Below, piece after piece: positions 23,959 to 35,725 of a stretch of 64,000 nucleotides of DNA. Origin of the DNA: Myotis daubentonii (taxonomy: Eukaryota; Chordata; Mammalia; Chiroptera; Vespertilionidae); NCBI RefSeq assembly GCF_963259705.1, contig NC_081842.1, forward strand, positions 92,866,433 through 92,930,432, given 5' to 3'. The notes beneath the pieces were generated by a model. The model made no database searches, had not been told where the DNA came from, and saw only the letters and a list, made by a program, of their open reading frames with translations. Position numbers and translations under genes: made by a program. Positions within the stretch are counted from its first letter, which is position 1. Each line of letters starts with the position of its first letter.

Positions 23959-25497
23959 AGCCCTGGCCAGCTTTGCTCAGTGGTTAGAGTGTCAGTCCTT
24001 GAAATGAAGGGTCCACAGTTTTATTCATAGTCAAGGGCCTGTACATGTTTTTCAGGTTGATCCCTGATCCTGGTAGGGGCTCATGTTATAAGCAATCAAT
24101 TGAAGTGTCTCACATCAATGTTTCTCTCTCTCATCTCCTACTTCCCTCTCTTTCTTGTTCTTTTTGTCTCTTCCCCTCCTCCCCTCCCTTCCACTCTCTT
24201 TAAAACTCATGAAACTAGACCACCAACTTACACCATATACAAAAATAAACACAAAATGGAAAAGGCTTAAACATAAGACAAGAAACAATAAAAATACTAG
24301 AGGAATCCACAGGCAGCAAAATCTCAGAAATATGCCGAAACAATTTCTTCACTTGTACTGCTCCTAGGGCAAAGGAAACTAAAGAGAAAATAAACAAATG
24401 GGACTACATCAAAATAAAAAGCTTTTGCACAGCAATTAAACTATCAACAAAAGAACAAGAAGGCCCACTGCATGGGAGAACATATTTGCCAATGTTATCA
24501 CCAATAAGGGTTTAATCTCCAACATTTACAGGGAACTCATACAACTTAACAAAAGGAAGATAAACAACCCAATCAAAAAATGGGCAATGGATCTAAATAG
24601 ACACTTTTTGAAAGAAGACAGAAAAAAGGCCAAGAGACATATGAAAACATGCTCAAAGTCATTAATCATCTAGGAGATGCAAATCAAATCGACAATTCGG
24701 TACCATCTCACACCTGCCAGAATGGCTATCATCAACAAATCAACAAATAACAAGTGCTGGCGAAGATGTGGAGAAAAAGGAACCCTCATGCACTGCTGGT
24801 GGGAATGCAGACTGGTGCAGCCGCTGTGGAAAACAGTATGGAGTTTCCTCAAAAACTAAAAATGGAACTCCCATTTGACCCAGTGATCCCACTTCTAGGA
24901 ATATATCCCAAGAAAGTAGAAACACCAATCAGAAAGGATATATGCACACCTATGTTCATAGCAGCACAATTCACCATAGCTAAGATTTGGAAACAGCCTA
25001 AGTGCCCATAAATAGATGAGTGGATTAAAAAACTGTGGTACATCTACACAATGGAATACTATGTTGAGGTAAAAAAGGAGTTCTTACCATTTGCAACAGC
25101 ATGGATGGATCTAGAGAACATTATGCTAAGTCAAAGAAAGATAAATATCACATGATCTCACTCATTTATGGAATATAATGAACAACATAATCTAATAAAC
25201 AAAATCAGATCCAGAGACAGAGAAACATCGATCAGACCATTAAACTTCAGAGGGAAGTTAAGGGAGGTTGGGAGTAAGAGGGAGAAATCAACCAAAGGAC
25301 TTACATGCAAGCATATAGGCCTAATCAATGGACACAGACAACAGGGGGGTGAGGGCATGAGTGGGGGAGGGGATGGGAGGGTAATGTGGGGGTAAGGACA
25401 AATATGTAATCATTTAATCAATAAAGAAATTTAAAAAATAAATTAATTAAAAAATCAATGGAAAAATATCCTTGGGTGAGAATTAACAACAGAAAAG
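23959..25497 (+). mobile_element. Ves SINE split by an L1
   Basis: The Ves head and core occupy 23959-24199 (GCCCTGGCCAGCTTTGCTCAGTGG is its tRNA-like start). The tail resumes at 25451 with AATCAATGGAAAAATATCCT then TGGGTGAGAATTAACAAC. The 1.23 kb between is an L1 3' end. The outer duplication is TGGTACCT (23951-23958) and TGGTACTT (25498-25505). Confidence 0.9.
24215..25446 (+). mobile_element. 5'-truncated L1 inserted in the Ves SINE
   Basis: It holds the ORF2 C-terminal third, the 3' UTR and an A-rich tail. Readable blocks include TPYTKINTKWK (shifted frame), the zinc-knuckle [18 protein letters not shown] (24754-24807) and [14 protein letters not shown] (24876-24917). The flanks TTAAAACTCATGAAA (24200-24214) and TTAAAAAATCAATGGAAA (25447-25464) are an imperfect target duplication taken from the Ves tail. 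Stops near the start make it inactive. Confidence 0.92.
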
Positions 25498-25744
25498 TGG
25501 TACTTAACATAAAAATATGATATATTGGAGAAATTGAACTTTTCCTCAATATGTAATACCAGATGTGAAAACAATTCTTTAAAAAAATAAATTCTATTAT
25601 TTTCCAATTACACGAAAATAGAAACCTTTACTTTCCATTTTTTCATTGTGAAAAAATTAACATCTTAATTATTTTTAATCTACAACTGAATGCTATTAAA
25701 TAAAGTCACATGTTGTGCTACCATAATCACCATCTATTTTTAGA

Positions 25745-27425
25745 ACTCTTTTCAAATATTATGTTGAGGTAGCTTCTTTCTATTCCAAGTAGATGAGGAG
25801 TTTTTTTAGATAAAAATGTTTTGAATTTTGTCAAATGCTTTTCTGCATCAATTGAATGATCATGTGTTTTTTTCATTTATTCTGTTAATATGGTTTATTA
25901 CATTAATCAATTTCTGTATGTTTAACCATCCTTGCATTTGGGAATAAATTTTTATATGATTATATTTTCATTTTCTCTAATTATTTTCTAATCTTCCCTA
26001 TGATTTATTTTTTTGATCCAAGAGCTGTTTAAGAGTGTGTTAATTCCAAGCATTTTTTACTTTTCCAGTTTTTTTGTTTTGTGTTTTATTCTTTACATTT
26101 GATTTTTTTCTTTATTGATTAAGGTATTACATATGTGTCCTTCTCCCCCGATTGCCCCCCCCCACACACACCCCCACTCATGCCCTCACCCCCCTAGTGT
26201 CTGTGTCTATTGGTTGTGCTTATATGCATACATACAAGTCCTTTGGTTGCTCTCTCCCCATTCCTTCCACCCTCCCCTGCCTTCCTTCTGAGGTTTGACA
26301 GTCTGAACGATGTTTCTCTGTCTCTGGATCTTTATTGGTTTTTAACTTTATTCCATTGTGGTTGAAAACATACTTTGGATGGCATTTATAATTTTATATC
26401 TACTGAGTCATAATTTGTGAACTAATGTATGGTCTATCCTGGAAAATATCTCATGTGACATGGAGAAGGTATGGATTCTGTTGTTGTTGGGTAAAATTTT
26501 TTGTTTATTTCAGTATGAACTAGTTGGTTTATTGTGTTCTTCAAATCCTCTAATCGCTTACTGATATTCCATTTGTTCTATCCATTATTTAAAGTGAAAC
26601 ATTAAAGTCTTTAATTATTATTGTGTAACTTTCTTTAATTTTTTTTCATTTTTGGTGCATATATTTAGATGGTTTATTATTAGTTGCATAAATGTTTGTA
26701 ATGAATATATCTTTTTGCTGATATGAAACTTTTATTAATATCCTTCTTTGTCTGTTGTAACTTTTTAATTTAAGGTCTATTGTACCTGAAATTAGTGTAA
26801 ACAATCCTGCTTTCTTTGTGTTATCACTTCAATGGAACATATTTTTCATTCTTTTATGCTTAAAACTTTGTGTCTTTGGATCCAAATGAGTCTCTTGTAG
26901 ACCATATAAAGCCAGATCATGTTTTTGTTTTTTATTTTGACTGTTTGTTTTAGCCATTTTTCCAGTCTCTGTCTTTTAAATGATATAATTTATATTAAGT
27001 AATTAGTGATAAGGAAGGACATATTTCCATCATTTTGCTATTTGCTTTCTGTACATCATCAGTGTTTGTTTGTTGTTGTTGTTTTTTGTTTTAATTTTTT
27101 TTGGTCCTGCATTGTTGTATGTGTATGTTTACTTAAAATTTCATACTGAAATGATTGCATTACTTTCTCACTTTTGTACTCATTTTAAGCTGTTTTAATT
27201 CTGAATTCCATGGATTTATGGATTTACATTTGCCATCCTAAAGTTATAACTTTAATTTGAATTGATACCAGCATAACTTTAGTAACATAAAAAATTATGT
27301 TCCTTTATAACTGTATCCTCACCTTTTTCATACTGATATTATAGAATTACATATTTATACATGTGTGCCCCAAACATAGAATAATAAAAAAATTATATCA
27401 AACCAAAGTTACAATACTAGCTTTA
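25745..27425 (-). mobile_element. Ancient L1 fragment, minus strand
   Basis: Minus-strand L1 ORF2 pieces include an RT segment (25780-25950; its reverse complement reads as the GATCATTCAATTGATGCAG/AAAGCATTTGACAAAATTC region). Endonuclease-region sequence follows (about 26000-26090 and 26340-26990), then 5'-ward L1 sequence to about 27425. Part of ORF2 is missing near 25960. It is heavily diverged and interrupted by a younger L1 3' end at 26107-26335. Confidence 0.65.
26107..26335 (-). mobile_element. Severely 5'-truncated L1 (3' UTR only), minus strand
   Basis: The minus strand reads L1 3' UTR (AGAGACAGAGAAACATCG, then GGGGGTGAGGGCATGAGTGG, then ACATATGTAATACC). The A-rich end appears as T-rich DNA at the left. 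It matches the 3' UTRs at 25210-25420 and 51990-52220 and lies within older L1 sequence. Confidence 0.85.
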
Positions 27426-29577
27426 AAACAAAAACAATTTATCTTTATTGTTGAAAGTATTACTGATGACCCATTTGTTTTTTTGTTTTCCCATTGAGGT
27501 CCTCCTACCAGCACCAGTCCTTCCCAAGTCTTCACCACACTGTTTTCTGTGTCCATGGGCTATGCATATATGCATATGAGGTCCCTAGTTAATCACTCCC
27601 CCTATCCCAGCCACCACTGCCACCGTCCCTCTGAAATGCATCAGTCTTTTCAATGGTTCCATGTCTCTGGATTTATTTTGTTCATCAGTTTATATTGTTC
27701 ATTAGATTCCACATATGAGTGAGATCATGTTATACTTATCTTTCTCTCACTGGCTCATTTTGCTTAGCAGAATATTCTTCAGGTTCCTCCATGCTGTGAC
27801 CAAGGGTAAGAGTTCGTCTTTCTTACCATTGCTTAGTATTCCATTGGGTAAATGTACCACAACTTTGTTACCCACTCATCTGCTAAGGGGTATTTGAGCA
27901 GTTTCCAAATCTTAGCTATTATATATTGTGCTGCTACGAACATAGAGTTGCCTATATTCTTTCTGATTGGTCTTTCGGGTTTCTTATGATATATTCCAAG
28001 GAGTGAGATCACTAGGTCAAATGGCAGTTCCATTTTTAATTTTTTGAGGTAACTCCTTACCCTCTTCCACAGTTGGTGCACCAGTCTGCATTGGCACCAG
28101 AATTGTAGTAGGGTTTCCTTTTCTCCACATCCATGTCAACATTTGTCATTTGTTGATTTATTAATAGTAGCCATTCTGAAAAGTGTGAGGTAATACTTCA
28201 TTGTCTTTTTAATTTCCATCTCTCTGATGATCAGTGACTTTGAGCATTTTTTCATGTCTCTTGGCCTTCTGTCTGTCCACTTTCAAAAAGTGTCTATTTA
28301 GGTCCTTTGCCCATTTTTTTATTAGATTGTTTGCCTTCCTTTTGTTAAGTTGTATGAGTTCCTTATATATTTTGGGCATTAACCCCTTATCAGATGTATC
28401 ATTGGCAAATATGTTCTCCCAAGAAGTGGGCTCTCTTTTCACTTCGTTGATGGTTTATTTTGCTGTGGAAAAGCTTTTTACTTTGATGTAGTTCCATCTG
28501 TTTATTTTCTCCTTAGTTTCCCTTTCCCTAGGAGATGTATCCATAAACATACTGCTACAAGAAATATCTGAGATGTTGCTGCCTATGCTTTCTTCAAATT
28601 TTTATGGTTTTGTTTCATGACTCACATTTAGGTCTTTTGTCCATTTTGAGTTTATTCTTGAATATGGTGTAAGTTGGTGCTTTAGTTTCATTTTTGCACA
28701 TGTAGCCATCTAATTATTGCAACACAATTTATTGAAGAGACTCTCTTAACTTCATTGTATGCTCTTGCAACCTCTGTCAAATATTAACTAAGCATAATAG
28801 CTTGGGTCAATATCTGGGTTCTCTGTTCTGTTCCACTGATCTATATGCCTGTTCTTGTGCCAGTGCAAGGCTGTTTTGATTACTGTGGCTTTGTAGTATA
28901 GCTTGATATCTGGTCTTGTAATCCCTCCAAATTTGTTCTTCTTTCTCAGGATTGCTGTGGCTATTCGGGGTCTTTTTTATTCCATATAAATTTTTGGAGT
29001 GTTTTTTTTTCTACATCTGTGAAGTATGGCATTGGTATTTTAATTGGGATTGATTTGAATCTATAGATTACTTTGGGCAGTATGGACATTTAATGATGCT
29101 GATTCTACCATTCCATGAACACAGTTTTGCACTTGTTCATATCTTCCTCTATCATTTTTTTCAACAACCTGTAGTTTTCTGAGTACAGATCTTATATCTC
29201 CTTGGTTAGCTTTATTCCTAAGTATCTTATTTTGTTGTTGTTGTTGTTGCAATATTAAATGGGATTGTTTTTTTTTTTTAGTTTCTGAGAGTTCATTTTT
29301 GGTGTATAAAAATGTCATAGATTTCTGGGTGTTAATTTTGTATCCTGCTACATTGCCAAATTCATTTATTAAACCTGGTTGTTTTTGAGGGAGTATTTAG
29401 GGTTTTCTATGTATAATATCATGTAGTCTGCGCATAATAACAGTTTTACTTCCTCCTTTTCAATGTTGATACCTTTATTTGTTCTTCTTGTCTGATGGTT
29501 GTGGCTAGGACTTCCAGTACTATGATGAATGACAGTGGTGAAAGTGGATATCCCTGTCTTATTCCTGTTCTTAGCCT

Positions 29578-29695
29578 GTTCTTATCTTGTCAAATGCAGA
29601 AAAAGCATTTGATAAAATCCAACACCCTTTTTGATTAAAAACTCTCAGAAAAGTGATAAAAGAGAGATCATACCTCCACAAAATAAAGAACATAA
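29578..29695 (+). other. Inverted L1 RT fragment inside minus-strand L1
   Basis: The plus strand reads [12 protein letters not shown] (29594-29629) and then a CATACCTCCACAAAATAAAG block, a plus-strand L1 RT segment, although L1 sequence on both sides is minus-strand. Left of it the minus strand gives the ...GGAATAAGACAGG region; right of it, endonuclease sequence. Confidence 0.8.
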
Positions 29696-30597
29696 TTACA
29701 CTTGAGAAGAATATATATTCCGTAGATTTGGGGTGAAATGTTCTGAAGATGCTAATTAAGTCCATCTGATCTAGTGAGTCATTTACGATTGCTGTTTCTT
29801 TGTTGATTTTTTTTTTTTGTCTAGAGGATTTACCCAGTGCTGTCAATGGGGTATTAAAGTCTTCTACTATAATTGTATTGCTGTCAATCACTTCCTTGAT
29901 ATCTTCCAGGAGTTTTGTGTGTTTTTTTTAAATGTATTTGAGTGCTCCTGCAGTGGGTGCATATATGTTTATCAGAGTTATATCCTCTTGTTGTATTGAT
30001 CCCTTTAGTATTATGAAGTGGCCTTTCTTATCACTTGTTATGGCCTTGACATTCAGGTCTATTTTGTCAGATATAAGTATTGCTACCACAGCTTTTTTTG
30101 CATTTCCATTTGCCTGAGAAATATTTTTTCATTCCTTCACTTTCAATCTGTGTGAGTCCCTTGTTCTGAGGTGGGTCTCTTGTAGACATCATACATATGG
30201 GTCATGTTTTCTTATCCACTTAACCACTCCATGTCTTTTGATTGGAGCATTTGATCTATTTATGTTTAAGGTTATTATTAATAGGGACTTGCTAGTAACA
30301 TTTTTATTATTTATGCCGATGTTACTCTTCCCTTTCTGTTTTTTTCTTTTCACAACTGTCCCTTTAGCACTTCTTAAACTTCTGGCTTGGTAGTGATAAA
30401 CTCCCTTAGACTTTTTTTTTGTCTACAAAGCTCCTGATTCCCCCTTCAAATTTGAATGATAGCCTTGCTGGAGAGAATATTCTTGTATTCTGTCCCCTGC
30501 TTTGCATCACTTTATATATTTCATTCCATTCCCTTCTGGCCTGATGTGTTTCTGTTGATAAATCATTTGATAGTCTAATGGGAGATTCCTTGTAGGT

Positions 30598-30599
<2 letters not shown>

Positions 30600-30661
<62 letters not shown>
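30600..30661. repeat. (CT)n microsatellite, about 31 units
   Basis: An uninterrupted CT run inside the ORF1 region of the minus-strand L1. It produces an artificial Arg-Glu repeat in the minus-strand frame. Confidence 0.98.
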
Positions 30662-30663
<2 letters not shown>

Positions 30664-31596
30664 TTAAGTTTCTCTGTCTGTTGTGAACGTTTGCTGTTGT
30701 AATTACAACCAGTCTTGGTGTGGGTCTTTTTTGGCTTCATCTTGTTTGGGACTCTCTGTGCTTGTGTGACTTCTTTCTTCCCCAAATCAGCGTAGTTTTC
30801 TGTCATTATTCCCTCAAATGGGTTACTAATACTCACTCCTCTTCTCGTTCTTCTGGCACTCATATTATACATATGTTACTTCATTTCATGTTGTCCCAAA
30901 ACTCCCTTAGGCTCTCCTCCTGCTTTTTAATTTTTTCTCCAACTGTTGCTCAGATTGGGTTTTTGTGCCCTGTCTTCTATCTTGTTAATTTGGTCCTCTG
31001 CTTCTTCTAGTCTACTATTGAAACCTTCCATTGTGTTTTTATTGGAGATATATCATTCTTCATTCCCTTTTGATTCTTACATAAGTGGTTGGTTTTTTTT
31101 TAATCCAGCTGGTTAAGGAACTGTATTACCCTTACTCTGAATTTTTTTCTGACTATTTCATCTCTCCATGTCATTTAGTTCCTTTTCTAGCAATTCTTTC
31201 TTTTCTTTCCTTTGGTGGTTGTTTCTTTGTCTCCCCATTATTGCTCTCATGGAAAGGCCTGGGGCCTGTGGCTGAAATGGCAGGCTTGGCAGGAGGGGAG
31301 CACATTCTGTCACTCACAGGAGCCTGCAGCCAGGGAGGCTGGAGTCCCACTGTCTGTGGATCTGCAAATGAGGTAGCAGGTCTTTGGCTGGAGTGGCTGT
31401 AGGTTCCAGTATGGTGTCTGAGGCCAGTCTGGATAGTGGTAAGGCTGGGATCCTAGTCACAGCAGCTTTCCCCTTCAACATGGTATGGTTTCTGTGCCAA
31501 AGCCAGCCAACCCGGGAGGGCTTGGAGTACTAGCGGGGGCTCCTCATCCAGTAGAGCCCAATCTGCCATACCTGAGACTTTTGCAGGATCTAACTG

Positions 31597-31640
<44 letters not shown>
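31597..31640. repeat. Compound (TC)n(AC)n microsatellite
   Basis: TC repeats (31597-31612) run directly into AC repeats (to 31640), within the 5' UTR of the minus-strand L1. Confidence 0.97.
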
Positions 31641-31735
31641 CATCTACACACTCCCTTTTCACTCCCTCATTCACTCACACTCTCTCCCTCACTGCCATCC
31701 TGCCAACCAACATCTTGACTCTAATCGCAAAATGT

Positions 31736-32524
31736 CTGCTTGGAATTTTTGATTAGTGCTTCAATTTTATCAGTAGTTATGGAACTATTAAAGTCTTTTT
31801 ATTCTTCCTGATTAAGTTTTGGAAGATTCATTTTTTCTAGGAATATTTCCATTTCATCTAGGTGGTACAGCTTGCTGAAATAAAGTTGTTCATAATACTT
31901 TTTTTATGATCCTTTTCATTTCTAAGGGTTTAGTTGTCACTTAGCCCTTTTATTTCTGATTTTGTTTATTTGGGTCCTATCTGTTCATTTCTTGATGAGT
32001 CTGGCTAAAGGTTCATCAATCCTATTTATCTTTTCAAAGAACCAGCTTGCTTTTATTAATCTTTTGTATTTATTTTTTTAACCTCTACATAATTTACTTC
32101 CACTCTTATCTTTAATATTTTCTTCCTTCTATTTATTCTATACTTTTCTTGTAGTTCTATTTATAGTCCTTTAAGTTGTAGGGATCAATAGTTTAATATT
32201 AATTTTTCTTGTTTTTGAGGTAGGCTTGTAGTGCTATGAACTTCCCTCTCAGAACTGCTTTCACTGTGTCCCATAAATTTTGAGTTGTTGTGTGTTCATT
32301 TTTATTTGTTTGCAGGAAGTTTTTTATATTTTCTTTATCTCTTTATAACCCATTAATTTTTTAATGAATTGCTATTTAGTATCCAGCTGTTTGCATGTTT
32401 CAGAGTGTTTTTATTGTAGTTGATTTCTAATTTCATTCCATTGTGATGTGAGAAAATGCTTGACGTGATTTCCATAATCTTGAACTTTTAGAAACTTGTT
32501 TTGTGGTTTATCTTTGAAAACTTC
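31736..32524 (-). mobile_element. Ancient L1 ORF2 fragment, minus strand
   Basis: It contains diverged L1 sequence of the region between endonuclease and RT (AGGTTCATCAATCC and TCTTTTCAAAGAACCAGC mirror that region) and part of the endonuclease end (TTCATTCCATTGTGATGTGAG). It overlaps the ORF2 interval of the fragment at 25745-27425, so it is a different copy or a rearranged piece. It abuts the left arm of the inverted repeat. Confidence 0.65.
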
Positions 32525-32931
32525 TTCTCATGTGCCAAGAAAATTCTTTCAAGAAAGAATAATTCTGTCTTACTGATCAAATAAAATTATGTGGCTTTTG
32601 AAATCTGCTTTCTATACTTGGTTGATAAGTCATGGTAAATAATTAAAAATGATTTTACACATCTGTTCTCAAAATTGCTTAACCCATTAGGTATGTATTG
32701 TTTTATAGTCCAGAATCTGTGTAGATCATAAATCAAACTGAAGTAATTTATTTGGAAAAGTATCTAACTTAACTATAAACATTGAACAAGTATACTAGAG
32801 GGAAATTCTTTTGGTGAGTTTCAGATAATATTTTCTTTTTTCCTGATGGGTGAAAAGTTTACCGCCTTTACACATATACAAACAGACACACATACAATAT
32901 CCAGTGCCTACACATTTTATTAGTGAACTCA
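32525..32931 (+). repeat. Left arm of a 407-bp inverted repeat
   Basis: Begins TTCTCATGTGCCAAG and ends GTTAGTGAACTCA-like. Its reverse complement lies at 34872-35278. I count 6 mismatches and no gaps by eye, about 98.5% identity; four of the mismatches fall in the 36 bp nearest the spacer. The arm does not match any other repeat in the window, apart from a few bases that could be L1 at its outer edge. Confidence 0.95.
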
Positions 32932-33086
32932 TATGCAACACCTGCTCAAGTTTTCTTGTGTGTCTCTCTCTTTATCTTTCATTTGTGGTAAGAGCACTCA
33001 ACATGCAATCCATTCTCTCTACCAATTTTGAAATGTATCAACTATTGGAACTATGTTATATAGCAAATCTCTAGAACTTATTTATA

Positions 33087-33272
33087 CAGTAGTTCTCAAC
33101 CTTCTTAATGCCGTGACCCTTTAATACAGTTCCTCATGTTGTGGTGACCCCCAACCATAAAATTATTTTTGTTGCTACTTCATAATTTTGCTACTGTTAT
33201 GTATCATAATGTAAATATCTTTATGCTATATGTGTTTTCCGATGGTCGCAACCCACAGGTTGAGAACCGCTG
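33087..33272 (+). mobile_element. SPIN-like hAT miniature, internally deleted (186 bp)
   Basis: Terminal repeats CAGTAGTTCTCAACCTTC and AGGTTGAGAACCGCTG. The interior TACAGTTCCTCATGTTGTGG matches the copy at 21118, but the central ATTAATCAC segment is lost. An 8-bp duplication is not clear. It lies in the spacer of the inverted repeat. Confidence 0.87.
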
Positions 33273-34640
33273 ATAGCAGAACTGAAACTTTAAACCCATC
33301 AATATTCAATCTTTACTTTTTAATGAATCTAATCAATTACGATAAGAAGGTATAGCTTCTTCTTCAAACCAGTGTAGCTGCTTTTGCATTTGGATCTCTT
33401 CAATAAATTCATTTAAAATATAACTATTGCTTTTTATTAAAATTAAAAGGTAGATTTTCAGCAGTTCTTTTGTCACAGAATGAATAATAGCCTTAAATAA
33501 CAACCTGAAATAATTTTATTTAAAACAATGGATTAACAATTTGCAAAGGAGAGCTAGGTTACTAACTAGTAATTCAGAGAGATAAATGATATGCTGATCA
33601 TCTGAGTCAGTATTTGTTATAATTTTTAAGAACAATCATATAAAAAACTGTTCTACGCTAAAAAATTCATAGAGTTAAAAAAAAAAGTGCGAGCTTTGTT
33701 GAATTTTTAGAGAACATGTGTATCAAATTTGGCCCATAAATTATGAGTATATATTTCAAAAATCAGTAAGTAGACCTATTCTGGAACCTAGAAGAATTTA
33801 AATCATGGACTTAAATGAGATCACTTATGAATTGTGAAGGTGGAGAAAACTAATGTCGTCAAGAACCATCATTCTAGTAGAAATAGCTCCTCTGGGCAAT
33901 TAAAGGAAAGAGAAAATCTTAATAGGAGAAAATTAGGAGATTTTATTAATTCATGGAGTCTGTCACACCAGGGAAGCTGGGCAATGTCTCAGTTTAGGCT
34001 TAAGTAAGGGTGAGATACAGTCACAAATTACTGTCTATTCTCTTTTATTATTGTAGGCTAATGTACCATCAATTAGTAGGGGAAACTAGAGCAGAGACTT
34101 TCACCTATCTGTCCTTCTTGACATTTCATGCAGGCATTCTATGGCATGGCACGCAACTCCAAAGTGAAGTTTTAGGTTCAGTAGTCTACCACTTGGTCCT
34201 TTTATGTTCCTTTTAGAAATCTATAAAAACATAAACACAAAAGTACAATCTGAGTTAACTAATGAAATGACAGGAGGAATAATATTAATAGGATTCTACA
34301 CACAAATGTTATGTCATGCAATTATATTTCACTATGAATAATTTAAACCAGAGCTCTGCATGGAACTCAAGGGGAGATTTTAATATGTCTAGCCACCAGA
34401 TTAATCTTAGTTCAATCATCTCAATTTTACTTGGATTTCATGTTAGGCCTCTATAACATTTGGCCTCTGCAACATTAACCAGCTTATCTATGTGCTGCAA
34501 CTCAGGAAACCAAGGCAGTGCCCTGGAGATAGAATCTGAACAAACAACCCACAAAGGAACCGATATTATAGATACAAGATATAAGAGTTGAAACCATGAG
34601 TTAAACTAAAAACTGTGTCATAGAAGCCTTTAAAAATAGG
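33273..34640. other. Inverted-repeat spacer, unrecognised sequence
   Basis: No gene or young repeat. With the SPIN-like and MIR copies it makes up the 1.94-kb spacer (32932-34871) between the two arms. Confidence 0.5.
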
Positions 34641-34644
34641 TTTT

Positions 34645-34845
34645 CTTAGAATTGTCTCTGAACTCAGACAAACTTATATTGACATTCTAGCATGAAGCAT
34701 TTCTTGTGTGACTTATCTTGTGAAACCTCAGCTTTCTCATCTGGTAAACTGATACTTAATGAGCACTTCATTCTGAGGATTAAAGAGTCAATACTCATGA
34801 AAAACCTGATAGATAGAAGATGTTAAATGTCAGCTATCTAAATCT
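34645..34845 (+). repeat. MIR SINE (ancient), plus strand
   Basis: GTGTGACTTATCTTGTGAAA, CTCAGCTTTCTCATCTGGTA and GAGGATTAAAGAGTCAATAC match the order of MIR blocks (TGTGACCTTG, CAGTTTCCTCATCTG, GAGGATTAAATGAG). It lies just inside the right arm. Confidence 0.75.
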
Positions 34846-34871
34846 TCCTGAAAGTGTTACCCCTGGCAAGT

Positions 34872-35278
34872 TGAGTTCACTAACAAAATGTGTAGGCTCT
34901 GAATGTTGTATGTGTGTCTGTTTGTATATGTGTAAAGGCAGTAAACTTTTCACCCATCAGGAAAAAAGAAAATATTATCTGAAACTCACCAAAAGAATTT
35001 CCCTCTAGTATACTTGTTCAATGTTTATAGTTAAGTTAGATACTTTTCCAAATAAATTACTTCAGTTTGATTTATGATCTACACAGATTCTGGACTATAA
35101 AACAATACATACCTAATGGGTTAAGCAATTTTGAGAACAGATGTGTAAAATCATTTTTAATTATTTACCATGACTTATCAACCAAGTATAGAAAGCAGAT
35201 TTCAAAAGCCACATAATTTTATTTGATCAGTAAGACAGAATTATTCTTTCTTGAAAGCATTTTCTTGGCACATGAGAA
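34872..35278 (-). repeat. Right arm of a 407-bp inverted repeat
   Basis: The gap-free reverse complement of 32525-32931. The two arms have exactly the same length. No direct repeat flanks the outer ends, so it does not look like a TIR transposon insertion. Confidence 0.95.
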
Positions 35279-35711
35279 CACCTTACATGATATGTAGGAG
35301 GCTTGATGGTGAGAAAGCTCTCAAATATTTGCAATATTACACTTTTCAAAAGGAGTTGGAAAGTTGGAAATAAATCAATTTATGTTTCTCATGGATGAAA
35401 AACTTAGTTCACCTGAGCTTATGTACAATAATTATTTTAAACAATGGTTATTTGAATTTTTTTCCTTTAATCCTATTTAAGGACTGATGCAGTCCCTCCT
35501 TCTAACAGGGCATCATGACTATCTCCTAGGGACAGGCAGTTCTGCAATACACCAATGTAACAGAAGGGTCACTCAAAATACCATCTAGTAACCTGGAAGA
35601 ACTCATCTTGTTCAGCACAGATTTTATCTGAGAATCAATTAATTCACCAATGAGTGTCTGAGATGCCCTCTTGTCTATCTAAGCAACCTTAGGTTAGTGA
35701 AGTATTACTTG
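35279..35711. other. Non-coding, no element recognised
   Basis: No gene or repeat assigned between the inverted repeat and the twin-primed L1. Confidence 0.5.
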
Positions 35712-35725
35712 AAATTAAGAATGAG

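Larger units (their letters stand above)
27430..31720 (-). mobile_element. L1 with intact ends but rearranged ORF2, minus strand
   Basis: From the right: a GC-rich 5' UTR (about 31060-31720), ORF1 (about 30370-31060, with a CT microsatellite inside), the ORF2 endonuclease part (about 29700-30300), a 0.12-kb inverted RT fragment (29578-29695), the ORF2 RT-thumb and C-terminus (27760-29577) and a 3' UTR to 27430. Readable blocks include MELPFDLVISLLGIY (about 28010) and DFNTPLTALGKSSRQK (about 29850). A large part of ORF2 between endonuclease and RT is absent. No clear target duplication was found. Confidence 0.82.

Noticed and set aside
30507..30872. Minus-strand frame with a long Arg-Glu repeat
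   Set aside because: It is L1 ORF1 remnant interrupted by a CT microsatellite, not an RE-rich gene.
32525..35278. Reading the inverted repeat as a new TIR transposon
   Set aside because: No target-site duplication at the outer ends, no transposase in the spacer, and mismatches cluster near the spacer; kept as an inverted duplication of unknown origin.
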